This document shows, in pieces, positions 1 through 7,279 of a DNA stretch of 27,439 nt (positions are counted from its first letter, which is position 1; every line of letters begins with the position of its first letter). The stretch comes from JAHHTP01 sp964587555 (GTDB lineage: Bacteria; Bacillota; Clostridia; Oscillospirales; Ruminococcaceae). A program made the translations under genes and the position numbers. The notes under the pieces were generated by a model that did no database searches, was not told where the DNA came from, and saw nothing but the letters and a program-made list of their open reading frames with translations. Where the stretch lies: positions 1 through 27,439 of the forward strand of contig CAZPLR010000025.1 of assembly GCA_964587555.1 (NCBI GenBank), written 5' to 3'.

Positions 1-18
1 TTTATAATCAAACGCCAT
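1..18 (-). CDS. Start of a gene running off the left edge (partial)
   Basis: An ATG at 18-16 is preceded by GGAGG with a 6-base gap. The readable codons give MAFDYK, and the frame then leaves the window. An extended -10 promoter lies just upstream (59-87). The hexapeptide resembles the N terminus of some clostridial GyrI-like small-molecule-binding proteins, but six residues are far too few to assign a family. That a gene starts here is well supported; its function is unknown. Confidence 0.55.
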
Positions 19-58
19 ATTGTACCTCCGTTAAATCCCGATTTGTTGAACTGCCCTG

Positions 59-87
59 ATTATAACATATAAACGGAAGTTTCACAA
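59..87 (-). promoter_or_regulatory. Sigma-A promoter of the left-edge gene
   Basis: On the minus strand TTGTGA (87-82) is followed after 17 bases by TATAAT (64-59). A TG one base before the -10 makes it an extended -10 promoter. The distance to the ATG at 18 leaves a leader of about 35 bases containing the ribosome binding site. It also marks a transcription unit separate from the ABC exporter genes, for which no clear terminator is visible in 90-196. Confidence 0.55.
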
Positions 88-196
88 GGACAGTCCAAGC
101 CGTTTTACCCTCATTTTGCCTTCTGCTGATTCCATTTCAAAAAATCAGAAAAAATGTCTTGACAAACTGCTCCCCGACGGGAAGGAATAAAGCCGC

Positions 197-1732
197 CTAT
201 TCCCCTAACCGTAAAAACAGCGCTTCGCCGCGTTTTTTGAGATACAGCGCGCAAAGAGCCGCTGCCAGCGCCAGCATCACGAATAAAACGCCAAGATAGC
301 ATAGCTGGGAAAAAAGCGGATCAAGTCCGGCAAACGGCAAAAACAGCGCGCCGAAGACTACCGTCAGCCCCATCACGCCGAACACCATAATCATCACCGG
401 CATGCTCTGCTTGAACAGCACAATCGGATTATCCCAGCTAAGGCGCGGGAAATGCAGGTTTAAGATCAATCCGACCAGCGCATAGACAAGCGATAAAAGC
501 AGCGCGCAGACGAATAGGAGTACGACAGCAGGGATCGAAAGTCTCAGCCCGATCCCCGCAAGGATCGCCGACGGCAGAGAAACAGCAGCCGCGACCGTAA
601 GCTGCGCATACACCTTCGCCTTGAAAATATCCCGCACCGCAACCGGATGCGCCTTTAAGATCCAGAGGTTTTTCCCTTCCAGCGAAATCGAAACCGCCGT
701 CATACATCCCATACCGAGCAGGAACGCAAATGCCGCAAAGCCCACGGCAGTATTATAGTTTCCAAGCACCACAAGCGCATCGGAGAAAAACAAGAGAGCA
801 GCACAGCCGATCGGCAAGAGCAGGTATCCAAAGCCTATATTCATCAAATACGGCGTACAGCCAAAGAAATCCCGCAGCTCCTTTCTCCACAGCGACCGCA
901 CGATGGAATCGGCTTTTACGACCAGCTCCTGCCGCTTTGCAGCGCGGTAGACCCGCTGCGGTTTGCCGAACGCCCGCGCATAAAGCGCCGTTCCCAGCGC
1001 CGCCGGCAAAATACAAAGCGCAAGATTCTCCGCCAAAGGGAGCCACCCGCCAGCGAAGAAGAAAGCAATTGCAAAGCCGAACGCCTTTTCGATCAAACCG
1101 CTTCCCGCCGTCGCAAGCTGCGCGTTTGAAGTCATCATAATCGCCGCGAAAAAAACAAGAAATAACAGCAGCGAGAAGATCGAGGAAAATATTCTGCTGT
1201 TTTTGGTACGCCCCTGCAGTGCAGAAAGCCCAAGGGACAAAAGCCTGCCGCATCCCAGCGACAAAAGCGGGTAGACGGCGCACAGCAAAAGCCCGCGCAG
1301 AACACAGCCCATTCCCGCCTGACTCAGTACAGTATAAACGATCGCCGACGGCATCAACAGCAGCAAAAGCACTGCCGCGTCGGTGATGTAGTCACAGGCA
1401 TATTTTGCCAAAATGATGGTAACGCGCTTAACCGGAAGCGGCAGAAGCAGCTCTGCATCCCGCCCTGCCCCGTGCGCATTGCTTGCCCGCATAAACGCCA
1501 TCATCAGCATGAAAATAATGCCCATGCCGATCATACTGGTCGTCCCGCTCGTTTCATTTCCAAGCGTGATCTGGGAAAAGGTCAGCGTAACGCTCTCAAA
1601 AATCAGCAGCAGCGCAAATAGCAGCACGCCTGCGCCGACAAATCCAGCCGCCGCACGATTCTTTCTGCCGCCGCGATAGGAGGCGAAAGCCTGCCGCAGC
1701 TCGTTCTTGAATAAAATTCCAAACTTACTCAT
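197..1732 (-). CDS. ABC-2-type exporter, membrane permease subunit
   Basis: This 511-residue protein is very hydrophobic, with roughly 12 predicted membrane segments separated by short loops. A basic N terminus (KNELRQAFASYRGGRKNR) precedes the first segment, and a central basic stretch (about residues 255-285, containing RSLWRKELRDF) looks like a second cytoplasmic loop that starts another permease half. This is the layout of large ABC-2/ABC-exporter permeases. Its start overlaps the end of the ATPase gene by 8 bases, so the two are translationally coupled and very likely form one transporter. The substrate cannot be read from the sequence. No signal peptide or extracellular binding protein is present, consistent with export rather than uptake. 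Confidence 0.85.
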   Translation of the reverse strand: MSKFGILFKNELRQAFASYRGGRKNRAAAGFVGAGVLLFALLLIFESVTLTFSQITLGNETSGTTSMIGMGIIFMLMMAFMRASNAHGAGRDAELLLPLPVKRVTIILAKYACDYITDAAVLLLLLMPSAIVYTVLSQAGMGCVLRGLLLCAVYPLLSLGCGRLLSLGLSALQGRTKNSRIFSSIFSLLLFLVFFAAIMMTSNAQLATAGSGLIEKAFGFAIAFFFAGGWLPLAENLALCILPAALGTALYARAFGKPQRVYRAAKRQELVVKADSIVRSLWRKELRDFFGCTPYLMNIGFGYLLLPIGCAALLFFSDALVVLGNYNTAVGFAAFAFLLGMGCMTAVSISLEGKNLWILKAHPVAVRDIFKAKVYAQLTVAAAVSLPSAILAGIGLRLSIPAVVLLFVCALLLSLVYALVGLILNLHFPRLSWDNPIVLFKQSMPVMIMVFGVMGLTVVFGALFLPFAGLDPLFSQLCYLGVLFVMLALAAALCALYLKKRGEALFLRLGE

Positions 1733-2435
1733 CCGCGCTCAACTCCAAAAATACCTGCTCAAGACTTTTATCCCTTGTAATTTCAGACATTTCTCCGCAT
1801 CTTAAAAGTTTACCGCCTCGAATGATCGCAACCCTGTTTCCAAGCTCCTGCGCCACTTCAAGCACATGCGTGGAATAAAGGATCGCGCCGCCGGCAGCGC
1901 AGAAGTCGCGCATGCAGCCTTTAAGCGTGAACGCCGCCTTTGGGTCAAGCCCAACAAACGGCTCATCGAGCAGCATCAGCCGCGGCTCATGCAAAAAAGC
2001 GGAGATAACGGCGAGCTTCTGCTTCATGCCATGCGAATAAGAGGCTATCATATCCTGCAAATTTCCATCGATCTCAAACAGCCGCGCATACTGCTCAATC
2101 TGCGCTTTCCGCTTTTCCCTGCCGACCGAAAAAATGTCGGCAATAAAGTTTAAGTACTGAATCGCGGTCAGCGACTCGTACAGATCCGGATTATCCGGAA
2201 TATAAGCAAGCTCCTTCTTACAGGCAACCGGCTCCTTTTGGATCGACTTTCCATCGATCAGGATCTCGCCCTCCTCAAACGGGATAATCCCCGCAATCGC
2301 CTTGAGCGTCGTGGTCTTACCCGCGCCGTTATGTCCAATAAACGCGGTCAGATCGCCCGGACGCACCTCCAAGCTTAAACCGTCTACCGCTTTTTTAGCG
2401 CCGTAATACTTGCTAAAGTTCTGAATAGTCAGCAT
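1725..2435 (-). CDS. ABC transporter ATP-binding protein (exporter type)
   Basis: This 236-residue ATPase has a Walker A (GHNGAGKT, residues 34-41), a signature motif in the variant form SHGMKQKL, and a Walker B followed by the switch region (LMLLDEPFVGLDP). A switch His lies in STHVLEV. The length and the SxGMKQKL-type signature match the CcmA/NatA group of ABC-2 exporter ATPases. Translation starts at ATG 2435, preceded by AAAGGA about 11 bases upstream. It precedes the permease with an 8-base overlap. luxS lies 56 bases upstream on the same strand with no recognisable terminator between, so read-through from the luxS promoter is likely. Confidence 0.93.
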   Translation of the reverse strand: MLTIQNFSKYYGAKKAVDGLSLEVRPGDLTAFIGHNGAGKTTTLKAIAGIIPFEEGEILIDGKSIQKEPVACKKELAYIPDNPDLYESLTAIQYLNFIADIFSVGREKRKAQIEQYARLFEIDGNLQDMIASYSHGMKQKLAVISAFLHEPRLMLLDEPFVGLDPKAAFTLKGCMRDFCAAGGAILYSTHVLEVAQELGNRVAIIRGGKLLRCGEMSEITRDKSLEQVFLELSADE

Positions 2436-2491
2436 TTTCTATCGTTCCTTTCCCTGCCCGCCGTTTCATGCCCCCATAAAGCAAAAATGTC

Positions 2492-2965
2492 TTATACGCC
2501 TTCATCCGCCTGCGGATAAACAAGCCGCTCCTCCGGATAGTCGGCAAGAACCGCCAAAAGCGGCAGCACATCCCTTTTCGCAGAAGTAAGGTCGTGATCG
2601 AGATAGTTGCCGCACTCAACGCGCCGGCTGCCCGGTATCTCACCCTCAAAATCCGCGACAAAACGCAGACAATCGCGGATCAGCGCGATTACCTCTTTGC
2701 CGGGCATGCTCCGCACAAGCAGATAAAATCCGGTGCGGCAGCCCATCGGCCCAACATAGACCACCTGATCAGAAAACGCGCTGTTTCGCGCGCAGGTGGC
2801 AAACAGATGCTCAATTGTGTGCGCGCTGCCGGTCGAAAGATAGGTCCCGCCGTTCGGCTTGACCATGCGCAGATCGTAGGTCGCAACATCCCCGTCGACG
2901 CGGGATAGATAAACGCCGACATCCAGCAGGTCGTGATTGACTGCAAAGCTTTTAATTCGTTCCAT
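2492..2965 (-). CDS. luxS: S-ribosylhomocysteine lyase (LuxS)
   Basis: LuxS cleaves S-ribosylhomocysteine to homocysteine and DPD, the precursor of autoinducer-2, in the activated methyl cycle. The 157-residue product has the full active site: the HTIEH motif (metal ligands H49 and H53, general base E52), the catalytic Cys in GPMGC (C76), and the third metal ligand in ECGN (C118). The start at 2965 is chosen because AAAGGAG lies about 11 bases upstream and family members begin with a similar MERIxSF. A longer frame reaching 3028 would run through the -10 box, so it is rejected. The gene has its own promoter (2995-3023) and is followed by the ABC exporter genes. No Pfs nucleosidase gene is nearby. 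Confidence 0.96.
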   Translation of the reverse strand: MERIKSFAVNHDLLDVGVYLSRVDGDVATYDLRMVKPNGGTYLSTGSAHTIEHLFATCARNSAFSDQVVYVGPMGCRTGFYLLVRSMPGKEVIALIRDCLRFVADFEGEIPGSRRVECGNYLDHDLTSAKRDVLPLLAVLADYPEERLVYPQADEGV

Positions 2966-2994
2966 GAATCGTGGTAACTCCTTTCTTTTTTCCC

Positions 2995-3023
2995 ATTCTA
3001 GCACAAAGCGTAAAGCGCTGCAA
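2995..3023 (-). promoter_or_regulatory. luxS promoter (sigma-A, extended -10)
   Basis: On the minus strand TTGCAG (3023-3018), a 17-base spacer and TAGAAT (3000-2995), with TG one base before the -10. The transcript would start about 25 bases before the luxS start codon. The promoter sits just downstream of the terminator of the fucosidase unit, so luxS starts a new transcription unit. Confidence 0.65.
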
Positions 3024-3063
3024 GCCATCCGGCAAAAATTGCAGGATTCTGGGAATAAATCGC

Positions 3064-3100
3064 AGAAAAAGCGGCGAAAGCCGGATAAAGCTCTCGCCGC
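3064..3100 (-). terminator. Intrinsic terminator of the fucosidase unit
   Basis: On the minus strand an 11-bp stem (GCGGCGAGAGC with GCTTTCGCCGC, one G-U pair) and an 8-base loop are followed by TTTTT. It starts 11 bases after the stop codon of the fucosidase at 3111. Confidence 0.85.
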
Positions 3101-3110
3101 AGCAGATCGT

Positions 3111-4499
3111 TTATTTTATTGCAAACGCAAGCGCGAGCGGCGCTTTCTCCGCTTCAAACTTCGGAACGCTTACCAAAATCCCCTTTTCCGTCTTTTCAAA
3201 CGGAAGCATATCCTCATAGCCAAGCAGGTTTACGCTGCTTACCGGCTCGGTATATGGGATCAGTACCTGCTCCGGAATCACGCTGTCGTCCGCCGCGATG
3301 AGCTGGATCGCATAGACTGTGCCGTTCTTCTGGGTGAAACCAAACTCGTCTGCACGGTACGGCGGCGCAATGCGCGTGCCGTAGATCGCCTCGCCGTTGA
3401 CCTTGAGCCATGCGCCAAGCTCATTTAAGCTATCCACCGCCGGCTTTGGCATTCTGCCGTCCGGCTGCGGCGCAACGTTGAGCGCTAGGTTGCCGCCCTT
3501 GGAAACAACCTCAACCAGAATGCGCAGAATCTCTCTGGCGGACTTATAGGTATCACTGTAGCGATAAGAGAAGCCGGTTCCGATCGTGATGCAGCTTTCC
3601 CACGGAATGCGCATTGGCTCAGGCGGAATGGTCTGTTCCGGAGTCACATAGTTCTCATACGGACCGCCAACGGTGCGGTCAGCCGAAAGCAGCCACGGCT
3701 GATATTTCGCCCTGACCTCATCCACGATGCCGCCTAAGTCGATATCTTGATGATTGGCTGCGCAGACCCAGCCCGCATCCAGCCAAAGAATGTCGATACG
3801 ACCATATTTGCTCATCAGCTCGACAATCTGGTTTTTGGTAAAGTCGCAGAAGCGCTGCCATTTTTCCGGATTTTTCTGAACCTTGTAGGAAGGATTTCTG
3901 CCGTGGTCATAGCCGTCGGAGAGCCTGTCCTCCCAATAGTCTTTGCAGCTCCAATCCGCTTTGGAGAAATAGGCGGCAATCGCCAGCCCGTGCTTTCTTC
4001 CGGATTCAAACAGCTCCTTGCAGATATCCGCTTTCGGGTTCGCAGAAAACGGGCAGTCCTTACCGGTGATCTTATAGTCGGTGTACTGCGTGTCCCACAT
4101 ACAGAATCCGTCATGATGCTTGGTTGTGAAGATCATGTACTTAAACCCATTATCCGCCATCATCTCGGTCCACTCGTCCGGTTGAAAGCGGATCGGATTA
4201 AAGGTCTTGTTCAAATCAAAATACTGACGCTTAAATTCAGCGCGATCCTCCTGCCAATCGTTGAAATCCTTGGTCCAATCCTCATCACAGGTCGCCCAAG
4301 ATTCTACAATGCCAAGCTGGGAATACGGCCCCCAATGCATCATGAAGCCAAGCTTCTGGTCGCGAAACCACTCCAACCGCTCTTGGATCAACGGATCGGT
4401 CGGTGCGACATAATCCTCCTCCGGACTGTAATTGTGATGATAAAAATCCTCTTCTTCCTCATCCACCACGTCGTCGATGATCTCTAATTCTTCCGCCAT
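3111..4499 (-). CDS. Alpha-L-fucosidase, GH29 family (first copy)
   Basis: A 462-residue GH29 enzyme, predicted to release terminal alpha-L-fucose from glycans or oligosaccharides. The GH29 landmarks are in order: GFMMHWGPYS (51-60), FTTKHHDGFCMW (about 124-135), and ILWLDAGW with candidate nucleophile D241. The C-terminal third (about 370-462) looks like a beta-sandwich. There is no signal peptide, so it probably acts in the cytoplasm on imported oligosaccharides. The first 35 residues are strikingly acidic. The start at 4499 has GGAGG 8 bases upstream; an ATG at 4532 in the same frame lacks this support. It has its own promoter at 4590-4618. It is only distantly similar to the fucosidase upstream, so the two probably differ in linkage specificity. 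Confidence 0.9.
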   Translation of the reverse strand: MAEELEIIDDVVDEEEEDFYHHNYSPEEDYVAPTDPLIQERLEWFRDQKLGFMMHWGPYSQLGIVESWATCDEDWTKDFNDWQEDRAEFKRQYFDLNKTFNPIRFQPDEWTEMMADNGFKYMIFTTKHHDGFCMWDTQYTDYKITGKDCPFSANPKADICKELFESGRKHGLAIAAYFSKADWSCKDYWEDRLSDGYDHGRNPSYKVQKNPEKWQRFCDFTKNQIVELMSKYGRIDILWLDAGWVCAANHQDIDLGGIVDEVRAKYQPWLLSADRTVGGPYENYVTPEQTIPPEPMRIPWESCITIGTGFSYRYSDTYKSAREILRILVEVVSKGGNLALNVAPQPDGRMPKPAVDSLNELGAWLKVNGEAIYGTRIAPPYRADEFGFTQKNGTVYAIQLIAADDSVIPEQVLIPYTEPVSSVNLLGYEDMLPFEKTEKGILVSVPKFEAEKAPLALAFAIK

Positions 4500-4589
4500 A
4501 AATATTTCCTCCTTTTCCGGCTCGCAACGCATGAACCCGTCCCAAGTCGTTCAGCGGCAAACGCCGCATTGCTTCTACATGATAATTTC

Positions 4590-4618
4590 AGTATATCAGT
4601 TTACTGCTTTTTCGGCAA
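4590..4618 (-). promoter_or_regulatory. Promoter of the first fucosidase
   Basis: On the minus strand TTGCCG (4618-4613), a 17-base spacer and TATACT (4595-4590), with an extended TGA before the -10. The -35 hexamer lies inside the proximal arm of the inverted repeat 4604-4668, which suggests control at this site. The leader to the start codon at 4499 would be about 85 bases. Confidence 0.5.
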
Positions 4619-4668
4619 TAGGCAATCTTGCCCTTTTCTATTGTGAATTTCCCATTGCCGAAAGGCAG
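4604..4668. repeat. Long inverted repeat over the fucosidase promoter
   Basis: The arms TTTCGGCAAT (4610-4619) and ATTGCCGAAA (4654-4663) are exact reverse complements. A further four-base match, CTGC (4604-4607) with GCAG (4665-4668), extends them past a small bulge. The arms are centred 44 bp apart, close to four helical turns. No T run follows on either strand, so it is not an intrinsic terminator. It may be a two-site operator or an RNA hairpin in the intercistronic region. Confidence 0.6.
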
Positions 4669-4689
4669 TGGAATTGCGGCAGTCTTGCT

Positions 4690-6099
4690 TCAATACAAGC
4701 CGATGAACAAAAAGGTTGGGCAAACGCGGGAATCCAGCACCCGCACGACAAGCCTTTTCACCGATACCGGCGCGAATTTCGCAATCCGCTTATATCCGAC
4801 CGTTGTCCCGGTATAAAGCGTTGTTTCCTCGCCGTTTTCTGCCATTCCGATCAGCGCAAATTTTTCAATTCGCTGGCTTAGCCTGATATTTTCCTGCAAT
4901 ACCACCTGTGAAACGGTCGTAGGCTGCAAAAAAGTCAGGCTGACGTCCGCCGCGGTCACACCATCCTTCGCCTTATAGTAGCGGTCATATCCCGGCGTTT
5001 TTGCGCATGCCGCCTCGTGCCCGTTTTCCGCATCGGACGCCGAAAAAGCGGCGTTTTCTGCGAGATTATGCGCATAGGTTGTCCTTAAGTAATCGCCAAG
5101 CTCCTGTAAACGCTTCACATCCGGCGCAGGGATCAAACCGTCCTTGTCCGGCGGAAGATTCAGCAGGAAGGTCGCGTTTCCGCCGACCGCGTTGTCGTAG
5201 ATCCGGATCAGCTCGGAAAGCGGGCGTACCTTATCGTCCTCGCTTGCATGATAAAACCAGCCCGGCCGAATCGAGGTGTTAACCTCCGCCGGATACCAAA
5301 TCAGCTCGGTTTCATCCTTCAGCGCCTCCCTGCTGCCTAGATCCGCATCCTGCGAGGAGATTTTCTTCTGCCGGAAGGCTTCGTCGTCCGACTGCTGGCT
5401 TTTTTTGCTGACCCTTTCGGCGCCTGCAAGACGGCTTGGCACAACACTCCACTCGCTCGGTCTGGTGTCGCCGGCTTCGTTGCCGCACCAACGCACATCC
5501 GGACCGCAAACGCTGATACAGGCGTTCGGCTGCAACGCGCGGACAACAGCGTAATATCTCTCCCAGTCGTAGACCTGCTTTTTCCCATTCGGGCCTTCGC
5601 CGCATGCGCCGTCAAACCACACCGAGAAAATCTCGCCGTAATCCGTCAGCAGCTCGGTCAACTGGTTCACAAAATAATCGTTGTAGCTTTCCGTTCCGTA
5701 AAGCGCACTGTTTCGATCCCACGGAGAAAGATAAACGCCGAATTTGATGCCGCCTTCCCGGCAAGCGTCTGACAGCGCCCTGACAATATCGCCCTTCCCG
5801 TCCATAAACGGCGAGCGGGAAATATTATAAGTGTTATATTTGCTTGGCCATAGGCAGAATCCGTCGTGATGCTTACAGGTCAGGATAAAGCCTTTCATCC
5901 CCGCAGACTTTGCCGCATCCACCCACTGCCCAGCGTCGAACCTCACCGGATTAAATATCTCCTCCGGCTCATTTCCAAGACCCCACTCCCGATCGGTATA
6001 GGTGTTGATCGAAAAATGGGCAAACGCATAAAACTCGGTGCTTTGGTGCGCAAGCTGCCTTTCGCTCGGCACAATCTGGATCAGCTCTCTGTCCGTCAT
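4690..6099 (-). CDS. Alpha-L-fucosidase, GH29 family (second copy)
   Basis: A 469-residue GH29 enzyme. Diagnostic stretches are FAHFSINTYTDREWG (26-40), FILTCKHHDGFCLW (71-84), the substrate-site YLSPWDRN (about 123-130), and SVWFDGACGEG with candidate nucleophile D163. These resemble the alpha-1,3/1,4-specific branch of GH29 (often called subfamily B) more than the broad-specificity branch. After the barrel, about residues 355-469 resemble an F5/8-type beta-sandwich carbohydrate-binding module. It has no signal peptide, so a cytoplasmic location is inferred. The ATG at 6099 follows GGGAG. It lies 48 bases after the NIF3-like gene. A TATAAT at 6130-6125 lacks a proper -35, so transcription probably comes from the NIF3-like gene's promoter. 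Confidence 0.9.
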   Translation of the reverse strand: MTDRELIQIVPSERQLAHQSTEFYAFAHFSINTYTDREWGLGNEPEEIFNPVRFDAGQWVDAAKSAGMKGFILTCKHHDGFCLWPSKYNTYNISRSPFMDGKGDIVRALSDACREGGIKFGVYLSPWDRNSALYGTESYNDYFVNQLTELLTDYGEIFSVWFDGACGEGPNGKKQVYDWERYYAVVRALQPNACISVCGPDVRWCGNEAGDTRPSEWSVVPSRLAGAERVSKKSQQSDDEAFRQKKISSQDADLGSREALKDETELIWYPAEVNTSIRPGWFYHASEDDKVRPLSELIRIYDNAVGGNATFLLNLPPDKDGLIPAPDVKRLQELGDYLRTTYAHNLAENAAFSASDAENGHEAACAKTPGYDRYYKAKDGVTAADVSLTFLQPTTVSQVVLQENIRLSQRIEKFALIGMAENGEETTLYTGTTVGYKRIAKFAPVSVKRLVVRVLDSRVCPTFLFIGLY

Positions 6100-6147
6100 A
6101 TATTTTCTCCCGTATTTTTTATGGATTATACAGACAAAAATCTTTTT

Positions 6148-7155
6148 TTATTTTTCGGCAGCTAAAAGCGCTCCGGAGTCGATATAACTGACCGGGATAT
6201 CCAGTCCGACGCATTTTTCCTTCAGCCAATCCGCAAAATACTCCATGCCTGCCGTTTCGCTCTCCTGGTGCCCGATTACATAAAGCGCGATATTTTTTCT
6301 GGCGGCAAAAGCGTCCTTAACATAGGCGGCGGTTTCCCACTCATTGATCTCGCCGCAGACAAGCGCGTCCAGATCATACGCTCCGGCAAGCGCAATCTGC
6401 GGTCTGCCGCCGGATGCGCCGACCGAAAGCCCGATTTTTCGGACATTTCCGCTCATATTTCCCGCTGTGCGAACAGCGCCGCAGTTTAGCTTATCCCGCA
6501 GATCGGCAGCAAGGCTTTTCTTGGTATAGACCCCGTCCGCAAACGAAACGACAACGTTATCCGCAGTCTGAAAATCGGCATTTTCCGTCCAGCCAAGCTT
6601 TGCAAGCGTCCCCTGCACGATCATATCCGGCTGAAACAGGTGCAGCATATCGTGCAGCCGCCAAACCGCCATCCCGTTTTCCTTCAGCCAACGCTCCTTT
6701 TTCTGATAGACCGGATCGTCCTTGAGCCAATCGGTCTGATCGTTGCCGCTGTAGAAGGTAGGCTCGTGGGTAATGACGAGGTTTGCGCCGCGCTTTTTGG
6801 CTTCCTCCAAGACTGCGAAGGTCGCCATAAAGGCGCAGCAGATTCCGGTGACATTCTGCGACGGATCGCCGGAATAGAGCAGATCCACCGTTTTCGGCAC
6901 AGCGCCCTCCTGCTCCAGTACTTTCATCACGCTTTTTTCGTAGACGCTTTCCCCAAGCGCACGATAGATATGCGGCTTTTTCAGCGCCATCCGTCTTGCG
7001 ACCTCCTCGGCGCGGGACGGGAAATTTCCAAGCAGATTCATCGCCGTTTTTGCGTCCTTCCGGTGATTGCCGCTGTAATTGACCAGAAAGTTATAAGGCT
7101 TTTTCTCCTTGGCAAGCGACCTTAAAACAAGGGTCATACATTCCAAAACCTTCAA
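6148..7155 (-). CDS. NIF3-like metalloprotein with N-terminal extension
   Basis: This 335-residue protein matches the NIF3/YbgI family from about residue 90: DLLYSGDPSQNVTGICCAF (91-109), VITHEPTFYSG (128-138) and, near the C terminus, GHQESE (H296-x3-E300). Family members bind two metal ions through a His-His pair, an Asp and a late His-x3-Glu. Here the usual His-His is His-Glu (H130, E131), so one ligand is replaced, while the late His and Glu are kept. About 90 residues at the N terminus, helical and basic, are additional to a minimal NIF3. The start is TTG at 7155, supported by GAAGGAGG 8 bases upstream; an ATG six codons later is less well placed. It leads a unit with two fucosidases, but its biochemical role is unknown. 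Confidence 0.8.
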   Translation of the reverse strand: MKVLECMTLVLRSLAKEKKPYNFLVNYSGNHRKDAKTAMNLLGNFPSRAEEVARRMALKKPHIYRALGESVYEKSVMKVLEQEGAVPKTVDLLYSGDPSQNVTGICCAFMATFAVLEEAKKRGANLVITHEPTFYSGNDQTDWLKDDPVYQKKERWLKENGMAVWRLHDMLHLFQPDMIVQGTLAKLGWTENADFQTADNVVVSFADGVYTKKSLAADLRDKLNCGAVRTAGNMSGNVRKIGLSVGASGGRPQIALAGAYDLDALVCGEINEWETAAYVKDAFAARKNIALYVIGHQESETAGMEYFADWLKEKCVGLDIPVSYIDSGALLAAEK

Positions 7156-7193
7156 TCCCTGCTCCTCCTTCTCTATATTTCCTAATATTTTAC

Positions 7194-7222
7194 AGTATAA
7201 CTTCGAAGCTTTTTGAAATCAA
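7194..7222 (-). promoter_or_regulatory. Promoter of the NIF3-like/fucosidase unit
   Basis: On the minus strand TTGATT (7222-7217), 17 bases, TATACT (7199-7194). It lies between the terminator of the upstream unit and the TTG start at 7155, leaving a leader of about 30 bases with a strong ribosome binding site. Confidence 0.6.
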
Positions 7223-7224
7223 TA

Positions 7225-7258
7225 AGAAAAGTTGCGAAAGCCTTTCGACTTTCGCAAC
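7225..7258 (-). terminator. Intrinsic terminator after the DUF4358 lipoprotein gene
   Basis: On the minus strand a perfect 10-bp stem, GTTGCGAAAG (7258-7249) with CTTTCGCAAC (7240-7231), and an 8-base loop are followed by TTTTCTTATT. It closes the ECF sigma/beta-propeller/lipoprotein unit. Confidence 0.85.
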
Positions 7259-7279
7259 GAAAAAACAAGATTGCTAAAA

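Noticed and set aside
159..190. TTGACA on the plus strand near 159-164 as a promoter.
   Set aside because: There is no acceptable -10 at the right distance and no plus-strand gene follows.
3747..4487. A 246-codon open frame antisense to the first fucosidase.
   Set aside because: It has no ribosome binding site, its product resembles no family, and it mirrors the codon structure of the intact GH29 gene on the other strand.
6148..6163. TTTTTCGGCA before the second fucosidase resembles an arm of the inverted repeat at 4604-4668.
   Set aside because: It is the last codons of the NIF3-like gene and has no inverted partner nearby; chance similarity is likely.
6640..7125. A 161-codon plus-strand frame within the NIF3-like gene.
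   Set aside because: The minus-strand gene has promoter, ribosome binding site and conserved motifs; the plus-strand frame has none.
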